Notes: generated by a model from the sequence alone, not told the origin. 64,000 bases of DNA from Bosea vestrisii (GCF_030144325.1 NZ_CP126307.1:2418001-2482000); one strand, 5' to 3'; counted from the stretch's first letter, positions 1-9,436 are shown. Made by a program: numbers and translations.

Positions 1-2
1 GC

Positions 3-191
3 TATGTCGAGGACGCCTTCGCCGAGGCGCGGCAGGATGGGCTCGATTCCGACGCGCTCGCCCATGCCGCCCTGTTCGCGGCGATGCGCACGCTGGTCGA
101 GACCTATGGCGAGGAAGCGACCGCCGTCTTCGCCGAGGCCCTGCCCGAGAAGATCCGCAACGGCAGCTTCACCATCGGCACGCGCCACTGA
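3..191 (+). CDS. C-terminal end of an unrecognised protein (truncated by window start)
   Basis: The reading frame is open from the first bases of the window and ends at TGA 189-191, giving 62 residues that finish in FTIGTRH. The fragment is acidic, helix-forming in appearance and alanine/glutamate rich (AEARQDG, AAMRTLVETYGEEA), with the third-position GC bias of the surrounding genes, so I take it as a real C-terminus rather than the out-of-frame start at base 4. No domain can be recognised. It converges on the HxlR gene, whose stop lies directly next to it. Confidence 0.6.
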   Translation, partial: YVEDAFAEARQDGLDSDALAHAALFAAMRTLVETYGEEATAVFAEALPEKIRNGSFTIGTRH

Positions 192-539
192 CTATTCGGC
201 CGCAGCCTGAAGCGTGCTCCGCCCGGCATGGGCGAGCCCCCATTCGGCCAGCACATGGGCCGCGTCGTTGAGCGCGGCTCCCGCCGACGTCAGTGAATAC
301 TCGACCCGCAACACCGCTTCCTCGAAGACCTCGCGCCTGACGACACCGTCGCGCTCCATTTCGCGCAGCTGCTCGTAAAGCACCTTTTCGCTGATCCCCG
401 GCAGACGCCGGCGCAACGCGCCGAAGCGGAGCGGTCGCTCGTGCAGCTCCCACAGGATCACCGACTTCCAGCGGCCGCCGATTACCGACAGAGCCAGACC
501 GAGGCCGCATGTCTCCGGCAAGTTGATCCTGATGGGCAT
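192..539 (-). CDS. HxlR-family transcriptional regulator
   Basis: A 115-residue single-domain winged-helix protein, the usual size for the HxlR/DUF24 family. After MPIRINLPETCGLGLAL comes the family signature GGRWKSVILWEL, then the recognition region RRRLPGISEKVLYEQLREMERDGVVRR and the wing VEYSLTSAG. There is one Cys near the N terminus (residue 10, ETCGLG), the position where many HxlR proteins carry a redox- or electrophile-sensing Cys. I chose ATG 537-539 because GGGGAG lies just upstream; a longer frame exists but its extra 55 residues are not family-like. A perfect inverted repeat overlies the leader, suggesting autoregulation. The gene is divergent from a GFA-family gene that may be its target (inference). 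Confidence 0.88.
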   Translation of the reverse strand: MPIRINLPETCGLGLALSVIGGRWKSVILWELHERPLRFGALRRRLPGISEKVLYEQLREMERDGVVRREVFEEAVLRVEYSLTSAGAALNDAAHVLAEWGLAHAGRSTLQAAAE

Positions 540-554
540 CGAATCTCCCCGGCC

Positions 555-572
555 ACTTACCTTCGTGTAAGT
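555..572. promoter_or_regulatory. Perfect inverted repeat, candidate HxlR operator
   Basis: ACTTAC (555-560), six spacer bases, GTAAGT (567-572). It lies 16-33 bases upstream of the HxlR start, in the HxlR / GFA-family intergenic region. HxlR/DUF24 regulators usually bind TACT...AGTA-like dyads, which this resembles. Direct observation: the repeat. Inference: that HxlR binds it. Confidence 0.5.
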
Positions 573-727
573 AATTGAATTCTGGAAATAAACCCCGAAA
601 TATCCGGCAAGTGCGGCATCGGCTCGAACCGAAGCCGCCAACCTTTCGAATTTCGCGCAGCGAATGACGGCTGAAGGGCACGCCCTTCTAGCCGAGCCGG
701 CCACGCGTCTTGTCAGGAGAAATCCGC

Positions 728-1156
728 TTGCCCCCCGCTACGACCACCGCGACCGAAGCCCACACACAACGCATTGCCCGTTGCGGCTGCCGGCGTCTCA
801 AGCTCACCGTCTCGGGCGAACCGCGCCGCGTCTATCTCTGCGCCTGCAGCGAGTGCCGGCGCGCCACCGGCTCGGTCTTCGCCTGGCGCGCCATCTTCCC
901 GGACAGTGCGATCGTTGCGGTCGAGGGCGAGAGCTCGGTCTGGCGGCGCGGCAGCGATGCCGGCCGCTGGATCGAGCAGGTCTTCTGTCCCGGCTGTGGC
1001 GGCCTGGTCTTCATGCGGGCGGAAGCGATGCCGGGCGCGATCTCGGTCTCGGTCGGCAGCTTCGACGATCCCGGCTTCTCGCCGCCGGCCGCGATCCATA
1101 ACCGGTCGCACCAGCCCGATTGGTATCGCCTCGCCGACGATGTCGCCGAGGGCTGA
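728..1156 (+). CDS. GFA / CENP-V family zinc-binding protein
   Basis: About 142 residues. It has the cysteine pattern of the glutathione-dependent formaldehyde-activating (GFA, PF04828) family: RCGC near the N terminus, then CACSECRRATGS, then FCPGCGG, ending in HNRSHQPDW. Family members bind structural and catalytic zinc; most are not proven formaldehyde-activating enzymes, so the substrate is open. I prefer TTG 728 because AGGAGA lies seven bases upstream; an upstream TTG at 710 would place that ribosome site inside the gene. The preceding gene is a divergent HxlR regulator; some HxlR regulators control aldehyde/quinone detoxification genes, which would fit. Confidence 0.8.
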   Translation: MPPATTTATEAHTQRIARCGCRRLKLTVSGEPRRVYLCACSECRRATGSVFAWRAIFPDSAIVAVEGESSVWRRGSDAGRWIEQVFCPGCGGLVFMRAEAMPGAISVSVGSFDDPGFSPPAAIHNRSHQPDWYRLADDVAEG

Positions 1157-1166
1157 GTGACCCGGC

Positions 1167-2441
1167 TCAGCCAGCCGCGCGTGCCTGCCGCGCCGTTTGT
1201 GCCCGGCTGAGCAGTAGCTCGCGCTCGCGCCGATTCCGGGTCATCTCGGCGGCGCGGGTGAACTCGGCCTCCGCCTCGCCATGGCGGCCGAGCTTGAGCA
1301 GGAAATCGGCGCGCACGCTCGGCAAGAGATGGTAATTCTTCAGCGCCGGAGCGCCGGCGAGCGCATCGACCAGCGCAAGCCCCGCCGCCGGCCCGTCCGC
1401 CATCGACACCGCGACAGCCCGGTTGAGCTCGATCACCGGCGATGGCGTCAGCGTGCCGAGCGCGCCGTAAAGCGCCGCGATCCGGCGCCAATCGGTCTCG
1501 TCAGCAGTGCGGGCGCGCGCATGGCAGGCGGCGAGCTCGGCTTGCAGGACATAGGGGCTAGGCGTGGCGGAAAGCCTCCGCGCGGTCTCCAGCGCCTTGA
1601 GGCCATGGTTGATCAGCAGGCGATCCCAGCGGGCCCGGTTCTGGTCGAGCAGCAGCACCGGCGCGCCATCCGGCCCGATGCGGGCGCGCAGGCGCGAAGC
1701 CTGCAACTCCATCAGCGCGACAAGGCCGTGCACCTCGGGTTCCTGCGGCGCGAGACCAGCGAGGATGCGCCCAAGCCGCATCGCCTCCTGGCACAAGGCC
1801 GGGCGCACCCAGTCTTCGCCGCCGGTCGCGGCATAGCCCTCGTTGAAGATCAGGTAGACCACCTCGAGCACCGAGGCGAGGCGCTCGCCAAGCTCAGGCC
1901 CGTGCGGCACCTCATAGGGCACCCTGGCCTCGGCCAGCGCCTTCTTCGCTCGAACCAGGCGCTGGGCCATGGTCGGCTCCGGCACCAGGAAGGCGCGGGC
2001 GATCTCCTCGGTGGTGAGGCCGCCGATCAGGCGCAAGGTGAGCGCAAGCCGCGCCTCGACCGCGAGCACCGGATGGCAGGCGGTGAAGATCAGGCGCAGC
2101 AGGTCGTCGCCGAGCTCGTCGTCGAGCGCCTCCTCGATCCCGGCGGTCGGATCGGCCTCCTCGTCGAGATCGCGGCCGATCTCGTCATGCTTGCGCTGCA
2201 GCATCTTGGCGCGCCTGAGGCCGTCGAGCGCACGGTGCTTGGCGGCTTGCATCAGCCAGGCGCCGGGATTGCGCGGCACACCCTCGTCCGGCCATTGCTG
2301 GAGCGCGGCGACGAGCGCGTCCTGCGCCAGCTCCTCGGCCCGGCCGACATCGCGGGTGACGCGGGCGAGGCCCGCGATCAGCCTGGGGGCCTCGATCCTG
2401 AAGACCGTCTCGATCGCGCGGTGTGCATCGCTTGCCGTCAT
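1167..2441 (-). CDS. ECF sigma factor, ECF42-type, with C-terminal DUF6596/TPR-like extension
   Basis: 424 residues, twice the size of a simple ECF sigma factor. Region 2 is at the N terminus (AEELAQDALVAALQQWP, then NPGAWLMQAAKHRALDGLRR). Region 4 is around residues 125-170 (LTLRLIGGLTTEEIARAFLVPEPTMAQRLVRAKKAL). The long C-terminal part contains YLIFNEGY and helical repeat-like sequence, typical of the COG4941/ECF42 group. That group is known to be encoded next to YCII (DGPF) proteins and to need its C-terminal extension for activity. Here it is the last gene of a minus-strand run behind three YCII genes, and TGTCGA-N17-CGACGT promoter motifs upstream suggest it drives its own locus. No anti-sigma factor is visible. 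Confidence 0.92.
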   Translation of the reverse strand: MTASDAHRAIETVFRIEAPRLIAGLARVTRDVGRAEELAQDALVAALQQWPDEGVPRNPGAWLMQAAKHRALDGLRRAKMLQRKHDEIGRDLDEEADPTAGIEEALDDELGDDLLRLIFTACHPVLAVEARLALTLRLIGGLTTEEIARAFLVPEPTMAQRLVRAKKALAEARVPYEVPHGPELGERLASVLEVVYLIFNEGYAATGGEDWVRPALCQEAMRLGRILAGLAPQEPEVHGLVALMELQASRLRARIGPDGAPVLLLDQNRARWDRLLINHGLKALETARRLSATPSPYVLQAELAACHARARTADETDWRRIAALYGALGTLTPSPVIELNRAVAVSMADGPAAGLALVDALAGAPALKNYHLLPSVRADFLLKLGRHGEAEAEFTRAAEMTRNRRERELLLSRAQTARQARAAG

Positions 2442-2484
2442 CGGCTGCGATACACACCATCAGCGATCGTCTCTGGCAAGCGGC

Positions 2485-2910
2485 TCAGCCGTTGTCGCCG
2501 ACCTCGCTCTTGAGGCGCTTCCAGGCCGCATCGGCTTCGGGCGAGACCGCGTCGCCGAAATCAGCGAAGTCGACGACCGGGCGAATCTCGATCTCGGACG
2601 GGCCAGGCATCGGATTGGGGCAGCGCTTGACCCATTCGATCGCCTCGTCGAGCGACTTGCATTCCCAGATCCAGTAGCCGGCGACGAGCTCCTTGGTCTC
2701 GGCGAAGGGCCCGTCGACGACGGAGCGCCTGGCGCCGTCGAACTGCACGCGCGCGCCCTTCGCGCTCGGCTGCAGGCCGTCGCCGCCCTTCATGATGCCG
2801 GCTTTCACCAGCTCTTCATTGTAGGCCATCATCGCATCGACCAGCTCGCGGGTCGGCGCCGCGCCGGCTTCGCTGTCCTTGGTCGCCTTGACCATCACCA
2901 TGAAACGCAT
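2485..2910 (-). CDS. YCII-domain (DGPF) protein, copy 1
   Basis: 141 residues starting MRFMVMVK, with the family signature DGPFAETKELVAGYWIWE that gives DGPF proteins their name. YCII proteins have a ferredoxin-like fold; a catalytic role is suspected but unproven. I start at 2910 (GGAGAAGACCG just upstream, shared with the two neighbouring copies) rather than at an upstream in-frame ATG. It is clearly diverged from copies 2 and 3 (CPNPMPGPSEIEIRP in place of APFDGGTEIELRP). It lies between copy 2 and the ECF42-type sigma gene, 43 bases from the latter. Confidence 0.88.
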   Translation of the reverse strand: MRFMVMVKATKDSEAGAAPTRELVDAMMAYNEELVKAGIMKGGDGLQPSAKGARVQFDGARRSVVDGPFAETKELVAGYWIWECKSLDEAIEWVKRCPNPMPGPSEIEIRPVVDFADFGDAVSPEADAAWKRLKSEVGDNG

Positions 2911-2994
2911 CGGTCTTCTCCGTTGAGTTGGAGCGGTGCAGGCCTCGCCTCGCACCCCTCCGGATTGAATGGGATATTCGGGCTTTTTGATCGG

Positions 2995-3418
2995 TCAGCC
3001 TGCGCGCTTCGCCGTCTCGGCGCGCAGGCGCTCTTCCTGCTCGCGCAATTCCGGCGTCAGCGCCTCGCCGAAAATCCTCCATCTCGAAGATCGGGCGCAG
3101 CTCGATCTCGGTGCCGCCGTCGAAGGGCGCGCGCTTCAGCCACTCGACCGCCTCGTCGAAGGAGCGGACCTGCCAGATCCAGAAGCCGGCCAGCAGTTCC
3201 TTGGTCTCGGCGAAGGGGCCGTCGGTGAGCGTCCGCTGCGAGCCAGAGAAGCGCATGCGCAGCCCCTTCGAGCTCGGATGGAGCCCATCCATCGCCAGCA
3301 TCACGCCGGCCTTCACCAACTCTTCGTTATAGGCGCCCATCTGGGTGAAGAGGTCTTCGCTCGGCATCACGCCGGCTTCGCTGTCCTTGCTGGCCTTGAC
3401 CAGAACCATCACGCGCAT
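2995..3418 (-). pseudogene. YCII-domain (DGPF) protein, copy 2, frameshifted
   Basis: The first ~116 residues differ from copy 3 at only five positions, and the leader GGAGAAGACCG is the same. At codon 117 an extra base turns EDFGEALTPEL into EDFRRGADAGI (TTTTCGG here against TTTTGG in copy 3). The intact frame would stop at 2995-2997; the shifted frame instead runs on to 2816, into copy 1. The unit is 424 bases against 423 in copy 3, confirming a single-base insertion. The YCII core with DGPF is complete before the shift, so a protein with an aberrant C-terminus could still be made. Recent tandem duplication followed by decay, or a sequencing error, would both explain it. Confidence 0.8.
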
Positions 3419-3493
3419 CGGTCTTCTCCTTGAAGCAGAAGGGCAGAGGCGACGCCTCGCGCCGCCCGTTTCGGTTCGATTTGCCTTGGAACG

Positions 3494-3916
3494 TCAGCCG
3501 GTGCGCTTCGCCGTCTCGGCACGCAGGCGCTCCTCCTGCTCGCGCAATTCCGGCGTCAGCGCCTCGCCAAAATCCTCCATCTCGAAGATCGGGCGCAGTT
3601 CGATCTCGGTGCCGCCGTCGAAGGGCGCGCGCTTCAGCCATTCGACCGCCTCGTCGAAGGAGCGGACCTGCCAGATCCAGAAGCCGGCGAGCAGCTCCTT
3701 GGTCTCGGCGAAGGGGCCGTCGGTGATCGTCCGCTGCGAGCCCGAGAAGCGCATGCGCAACCCCTTCGAACTCGGATGCAGCCCATCGCCCGCCAGCATC
3801 ACGCCGGCCTTCACCAGCTCTTCATTGTAGGCTCCCATCTGGGTGAGGAGGCCTTCGCTCGGCATCACGCCGGCTTCGCTATCCTTGTCGGCCTTGACCA
3901 GAACCATCACGCGCAT
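3494..3916 (-). CDS. YCII-domain (DGPF) protein, copy 3
   Basis: 140 residues, MRVMVLVKADKDSEAG at the start, DGPFAETKELLAGFWIWQ in the middle and a charged C-terminus (ELREQEERLRAE). It is the first gene of the YCII-YCII-YCII-sigma run on this strand. A promoter-like pair TGTCGA-N17-CGACGT lies about 70 bases upstream and an 8-bp hairpin sits in the presumed leader. Function is unknown beyond the family's association with ECF42-type sigma factors. Confidence 0.9.
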   Translation of the reverse strand: MRVMVLVKADKDSEAGVMPSEGLLTQMGAYNEELVKAGVMLAGDGLHPSSKGLRMRFSGSQRTITDGPFAETKELLAGFWIWQVRSFDEAVEWLKRAPFDGGTEIELRPIFEMEDFGEALTPELREQEERLRAETAKRTG

Positions 3917-3958
3917 CGGTCTTCTCCTGTCTGTCGGGGTTGGTTTTGCTTCGGTATG

Positions 3959-3978
3959 GGGCGGGAGAAATCCCGCCC
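3959..3978 (-). other. Leader hairpin of the YCII operon
   Basis: GGGCGGGA (3959-3966), a GAAA loop on the plus strand, and TCCCGCCC (3971-3978) form a perfect 8-bp stem between the putative promoter and the first YCII start. With no T-run on the minus strand it is not a classical terminator; an mRNA-stability or translation role is possible. Confidence 0.45.
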
Positions 3979-3987
3979 TCTGTCATC

Positions 3988-4016
3988 ACGTCGAACGAGG
4001 AACGCCGCGATCGACA
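3988..4016 (-). promoter_or_regulatory. Putative ECF42 promoter of the YCII-sigma operon
   Basis: Read on the minus strand: TGTCGA (4011-4016) as -35, 17 bases, CGACGT (3988-3993) as -10. The same hexamers with the same spacing recur at 4797-4825 before the RibD-like gene, with further matching bases (CTCGTT before the -10). As I recall, ECF42 promoters carry a TGTCGA -35 element. Its position about 70 bases before the first YCII gene fits a TSS plus leader. Confidence 0.65.
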
Positions 4017-4032
4017 GGCTCCGAAAGAATTT

Positions 4033-4695
4033 TCAGCCCTTGGCCGCATATTTTTCGCGGCGAGCGATTTCGGCGGCGCTCGGCTCCGCGAATTCGAACG
4101 AGCCGGTGGTGACCTCGCCCTCGCGGCGATAGGTCGCCATGAGCACGCCGGTGCTCGAGACGCTGCTCCGGGCGAGCTTGAACGCGGCGGGCATGGCGCC
4201 CGAGCCGAACAGGCGCTTGCCCTTGCCGAGCACGACCGGGAAGGTCAGCAGCGTGATCTCGTCGATCAGGTCCTTGGCCAGCAGCGCCTGGATCAGCTCG
4301 CTCGAGCCCTGCAGCAGGAGCTTCGGCCCATCCTGCCGCTTCAGCGCCGCGACTTCTGCGGCGGGATCGCCACGCAGCGCGACGGTGTTCTGCCAGGTCA
4401 GCGACTGCGGCTCGGAGGTCGCGACATATTTGGTGATCGCGTTGAACTTGACCGCGATCGGATCGTCGCCGGCATAGGGCCAGTGCGCCGCGAAGATGTC
4501 GTAGGTCCGGCGCCCGAGCAGCAGGTCGAACTCGTCGGTCAGGACCTTGTCCATCACCTTGCCCATCGCATCGTCCCAATGGTGGAAGGTCCAGCCGCCA
4601 TGGCTGAAGCCGCCTTGCGGATCCTCCTGCGGGCCGCCTGGTGCCTGCATGACGCCGTCGAGGGACACGAAAGTGGCGGCAACGACTTGTCTCAT
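4033..4695 (-). CDS. Dihydrofolate reductase-like protein (RibD C-terminal domain family)
   Basis: 220 residues. The N-terminus MRQVVAATFVSLDGVMQAPGG and the later LLLGRRTYDIFAAHWP are signatures of the RibD_C/dihydrofolate-reductase-like family. The C-terminal part contains LIDEITLLTFPVVLGKGKRLFG. These NADPH-fold proteins are common partners of YCII genes in stress loci, but their substrates are unknown. ATG 4695 was chosen because GGGAGA lies six bases upstream; ATG 4701 would directly abut it. An ECF42-like promoter lies about 100 bases upstream, so this gene is probably in the same regulon as the YCII/sigma genes. Confidence 0.88.
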   Translation of the reverse strand: MRQVVAATFVSLDGVMQAPGGPQEDPQGGFSHGGWTFHHWDDAMGKVMDKVLTDEFDLLLGRRTYDIFAAHWPYAGDDPIAVKFNAITKYVATSEPQSLTWQNTVALRGDPAAEVAALKRQDGPKLLLQGSSELIQALLAKDLIDEITLLTFPVVLGKGKRLFGSGAMPAAFKLARSSVSSTGVLMATYRREGEVTTGSFEFAEPSAAEIARREKYAAKG

Positions 4696-4796
4696 GATCA
4701 TTCTCCCGAACTCGCGGGAGCCTCGTCCCGCAGCACGTCTCCGAAGCTCGGGCGGGCGCCGCAATGATCTGCGGCCTTCCGCTGCTTCTTGCTGAC

Positions 4797-4825
4797 ACGT
4801 CGAACGAGAAAAGCCGGGATCGACA
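4797..4825 (-). promoter_or_regulatory. Putative ECF42 promoter of the RibD-like gene
   Basis: Minus strand: TGTCGA (4820-4825), 17-base spacer, CGACGT (4797-4802). Hexamers and spacing match the element at 3988-4016 exactly, and flanking bases are also similar (C-run then GGCTGTCGATC against GCCTGTCGATC). Two independent copies before two units of one locus is strong sequence support for a shared sigma factor. Confidence 0.65.
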
Positions 4826-4979
4826 GCCTCCCGAAAAAATCTGCGATCGACTCCTGGCGGAGGACGGCACCCGAATCCTGGCTCGCTCGCCACACCGGTT
4901 GAGCCCCGGGGCGAAGCACCCTAACTATCGGGGCGAACGGCGCCCGCGCCGAAACAGCGATCGCTGAAAGAGCTCAGCC

Positions 4980-5867
4980 ATGCCGGCAACCAGACTGGTC
5001 GACCGCGGCGTCATCCGCGTCAGCGGCGACGACGCCCGCGATTTCCTCGAGAACATCGTCACCAACGCGATGGAGACCGTCACGGCCGAACGCGCCGGCT
5101 ATGGCGGACTGCTGACACCGCAAGGCAAGATCATCGGCGATTTCTTCGTCATCGCCGTTCCGGATGCCGAGGGCGGCGGCTTCCTGCTCGACACGCCATT
5201 GCTCCAGACCGCCGACCTGATGAAGAAGCTGAAGCTCTACAAGCTGCGCGCCAAGGTCACGCTCGGCGATCTCAGCGAGACGGCGACGGTGATCGCTGCG
5301 ACCGATGGCGGCAAGCTGCCCGCCGATGCCGGGCTGGTCTATGCCGATCCGCGCGTCCCTGAGCTCGGCGAGCGCGCCATCGTCGACCTGGATGGCGCCG
5401 ACGAGCTCGTGGATGCCAGTCTGGACGATTACCACGCCCACCGCATCGGCCTCGGCATCCCCGATGGCGGCCGCGACTTCCTCTATGGCGACACCTTCCC
5501 GCACGAGGCGCTGTTCGATCAGCTCGGCGGCGTCTCCTTCAAGAAGGGCTGCTATATCGGCCAGGAGGTCGTCTCGCGCATGCAGCATCGCGGCACCGCC
5601 CGCTCGCGCGTCGTACCGATCGTCTTCAGCGAGGGCTTGAATCCGGAGGACGGTGTCGAGGCCAGCGCCGGGAGCAAGCTGATCGGCCGCGTCGGTTCCT
5701 GTGCCGGCGGCCGCGGCCTTGCTTTGCTCCGGCTCGATCGCGTGGCGGATGCGCTCGCCGCCGGTCACACGCTCGATGCTGGTGGTCTCGCCTTCACGCT
5801 GGCGAGCAAGCCGTCCTTCATCCGGTTTCCCTATCCCGGTGAGCCAGAATTCGGAGCGGCAGCATGA
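4980..5867 (+). CDS. ygfZ: YgfZ/GcvT-domain folate-binding protein (Fe-S cluster maintenance)
   Basis: 295 residues with the YgfZ signature K-G-C-Y-x-G-Q-E at residues 189-196 (KKGCYIGQE), the conserved Cys needed for function in the family. The N-terminal half is GcvT-like (RVSGDDARDFLENIVTN, LTPQGKIIGDFF). YgfZ acts in the cytoplasm with folate to help repair or assemble certain Fe-S enzymes such as MiaB. The stop overlaps the start of tag by four bases (ATGA), so the two are translationally coupled, as is the following HD gene. Confidence 0.93.
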   Translation: MPATRLVDRGVIRVSGDDARDFLENIVTNAMETVTAERAGYGGLLTPQGKIIGDFFVIAVPDAEGGGFLLDTPLLQTADLMKKLKLYKLRAKVTLGDLSETATVIAATDGGKLPADAGLVYADPRVPELGERAIVDLDGADELVDASLDDYHAHRIGLGIPDGGRDFLYGDTFPHEALFDQLGGVSFKKGCYIGQEVVSRMQHRGTARSRVVPIVFSEGLNPEDGVEASAGSKLIGRVGSCAGGRGLALLRLDRVADALAAGHTLDAGGLAFTLASKPSFIRFPYPGEPEFGAAA

Positions 5868-6487
5868 GCGGGCGCGAGGCGGTCGAGGGTCCGGACGGCA
5901 AATATCGCTGCATCTGGCCGGGGAGCGATCCGCTCTATCTCGCCTATCACGACACCGAATGGGGCGTACCGGAATATGATTCCCGCACGCTCTGGGAAAA
6001 GCTGATGCTCGACGGCTTCCAGGCCGGCCTGTCCTGGATCACCATTCTGAGGAAGCGCGACGCCTTCCGCGCCGGCTTCGCCGGTTTCGAGCCGGAAACG
6101 GTCGCCCGCTTCGGCGAGGCCGATGTCCAGCGGTTGCTCGCCGATGCCGGCATCGTTCGCCATCGCGGCAAGATCGAGGGCACGATCCGCAATGCGCAGG
6201 CCTATCTCAGGCTGAGCGAGAAGGGCCCCTTCACCGAATTTCTCTGGAAGCATCTCGACGGGCGGGTGGTCCAGAATAGCTTCCGGACCCATGAGGGCGT
6301 GCCGGCCGAGACCGCGGTGTCGAAGGCGATCTCCAAGGAACTCAAAGCCGCCGGCTTCACCTTCTGCGGCCCGACCATCGTCTATGCGGTGATGCAGGCC
6401 TGCGGCATGGTCAACGACCATCTCACCGGCTGCTTCCGCTGGCAGGAATGCGCGGCGCTGGCGCGCGACACGCGCCCCGCCGCCTGA
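5864..6487 (+). CDS. tag: DNA-3-methyladenine glycosylase I
   Basis: 207 residues with the Tag family start CIWPGSDPLYLAYHDTEWGVP and the core FQAGLSWITILRKRDAFRAGF. The zinc-binding set expected for Tag is present: Cys16, His29, His186 and Cys190 (NDHLTGC). Tag excises 3-methyladenine from alkylated DNA in base-excision repair. It overlaps ygfZ (ATGA) upstream and the HD gene (TGATG) downstream, indicating one transcript. Confidence 0.95.
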   Translation: MSGREAVEGPDGKYRCIWPGSDPLYLAYHDTEWGVPEYDSRTLWEKLMLDGFQAGLSWITILRKRDAFRAGFAGFEPETVARFGEADVQRLLADAGIVRHRGKIEGTIRNAQAYLRLSEKGPFTEFLWKHLDGRVVQNSFRTHEGVPAETAVSKAISKELKAAGFTFCGPTIVYAVMQACGMVNDHLTGCFRWQECAALARDTRPAA

Positions 6488-7086
6488 TGGCGAAGCTGCC
6501 TGTCCCGCCGCGCGCCTGGCAGCGCATGCTTTCGGGCCGGCGGCTCGACCTGCTCGATCCTTCCCCGCTCGATGTCGAGATCGAGGACATCGCCCACGGC
6601 CTTGCCCGCGTCGCCCGCTGGAACGGCCAGACGCGCGGCGCCCATTCCTTCTCGGTGGCGCAGCACAGCCTCCTGGTCGAGGCGATCGCCGGCCATCTCA
6701 ATCCGGACTGGCCGCGCGAGTGGCGGCTGATGGCGCTGCTGCACGATGCACCAGAATACGTCATCGGCGACATGATCTCGCCGTTCAAGGCAGTGATGGG
6801 CGACGCCTACAAGGGCGTCGAACTGCGCCTGCTGGCGGCGATCCATCTGCGTTTCGGCTTGCCGGCCGCAACGCCGGCGGCGCTCAAGCGCAAGACCAAG
6901 GACGCCGACAAGATATCGGCCTTCCTCGAAGCGACCGAGCTCGCCGGCTTCGAGCGCGAGGAAGCCCTGCGCTTCTTCGGTCGACCTCAGGCCCTGCCGC
7001 GCGAGGTGCTGGCGCTACTCGAGCCGCAGGCGACGGAACAGGCGCAGGCGGCGTTCCTGAAGCGGTTCGGCGAGTTGACGGGATAA
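6487..7086 (+). CDS. HD-domain hydrolase (YfbR-like phosphohydrolase)
   Basis: 199 residues with an HD metal-dependent phosphohydrolase core: HSFSVAQHS (His53, His60), the HD doublet LLHDAPEYVIGD (His86-Asp87) and a later DADKIS that can supply the last metal ligand. The arrangement resembles YfbR-type 5'-nucleotidases acting on deoxynucleotides, but substrate cannot be read from sequence. ATG 6487 overlaps the stop of tag; an upstream in-frame start lies inside tag and is rejected. A pair of inverted palindromes follows the gene. Confidence 0.85.
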   Translation: MAKLPVPPRAWQRMLSGRRLDLLDPSPLDVEIEDIAHGLARVARWNGQTRGAHSFSVAQHSLLVEAIAGHLNPDWPREWRLMALLHDAPEYVIGDMISPFKAVMGDAYKGVELRLLAAIHLRFGLPAATPAALKRKTKDADKISAFLEATELAGFEREEALRFFGRPQALPREVLALLEPQATEQAQAAFLKRFGELTG

Positions 7087-7090
7087 GTCG

Positions 7091-7243
7091 CGGGATCCCC
7101 TCTCCTGGAAGGAGAGGGGTAGGGGTGAGGTGTTCGGGAGAGAAATCGTGAGCCTGAACCCACCCGCGCGGTCAGGTCTCGCGGAACTGGTCACAGGGCC
7201 TACCCCTCACCCTGCCCTCTCCCTACGGGAGAGGGTTTCCCGC
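7091..7243. repeat. Inverted pair of REP-like palindromic repeats
   Basis: Element 1 (7091-7130) holds CCCCTCTCC-TGGAA-GGAGAGGGG followed by TAGGGGTGAGG. Element 2 (7199-7243) is its inverted relative, CCTACCCCTCACC followed by CCCTCTCCCTACGGGAGAGGG. Each carries its own hairpin and the two can also pair with each other over about 150 bases. They sit between the convergent HD and SH3-like genes, a usual place for alphaproteobacterial REP-like elements, where they may end transcription in both directions. Confidence 0.75.
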
Positions 7244-7276
7244 GGTCCTATCGCCAACTAGTCATAGCGGCCTGTC

Positions 7277-7564
7277 TCAGTAGCAGGAGACAAACTCCCG
7301 ATAGACCCAGCCCACCACATGGTTGCGACCGCGCGGGCTGATCAGGGCCCAGGGCCGGCCGCGCTCGTCGAAGGACGTGTTCATCACCCTGATGCCGGCG
7401 CCGTTGCTGACGTAGCCGATGATTTCGCCATTGGGCGTCTCGCGGATGTTGAGCGGCGTGCCGGTCGGGTCGGTGACGGCGCAGCGGTTCTGGGCGATGG
7501 CCGGTGCGGCCGACAGGCAGGTCGCAAGCGCGGCGGTCAAAAGGCCGAGGCGGGTGGCGGTCAT
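7277..7564 (-). CDS. Small secreted SH3-like domain protein
   Basis: 95 residues: a signal peptide (MTATRLGLLTAALATCLSAAPAIAQ) followed by a short bacterial SH3-like fold with the family pattern PLNIRETPNGEIIGYVSNGAGIRV and GWVYREFVSCY. Two cysteines (RCAVTD and the FVSCY end) could form a disulfide in the periplasm. ATG 7562-7564 is preferred because AGGGGA lies seven bases upstream; TTG 7570 is possible. Similar small proteins bind peptidoglycan or other proteins, but the role is unknown. Confidence 0.8.
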   Translation of the reverse strand: MTATRLGLLTAALATCLSAAPAIAQNRCAVTDPTGTPLNIRETPNGEIIGYVSNGAGIRVMNTSFDERGRPWALISPRGRNHVVGWVYREFVSCY

Positions 7565-7761
7565 GAACAAATCCCCTGATCGTCAACCGGCACGCCCCGC
7601 GCCGTGACACGCACTTGCAATGGCGTAGTCAGGGCCGCTTTCGCGGTGAAACGGCATTGTTTCTGTTTTGGATCAGATCATCTGACATCCTCTGCTATTC
7701 CCGATAAAATCGGAAAGCTGCATACTGCGCCCACCTGATGTAGGTGAGAGAGACAAGAGCC

Positions 7762-9369
<1,608 letters not shown>

Positions 9370-9374
9370 TCGAC

Positions 9375-9405
9375 ACCCGCGCCGCTCAAGGGTGGCGCGG
9401 GTTTA
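9375..9405 (+). terminator. Rho-independent terminator after malate synthase
   Basis: ACCCGCGCC (9375-9383) pairs perfectly with GGCGCGGGT (9394-9402) across a 10-base loop, followed by a short T run. It starts six bases after the aceB stop. Confidence 0.7.
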
Positions 9406-9436
9406 CCCTTTCACGCTTGGCCGTGGATTTCGGCCT

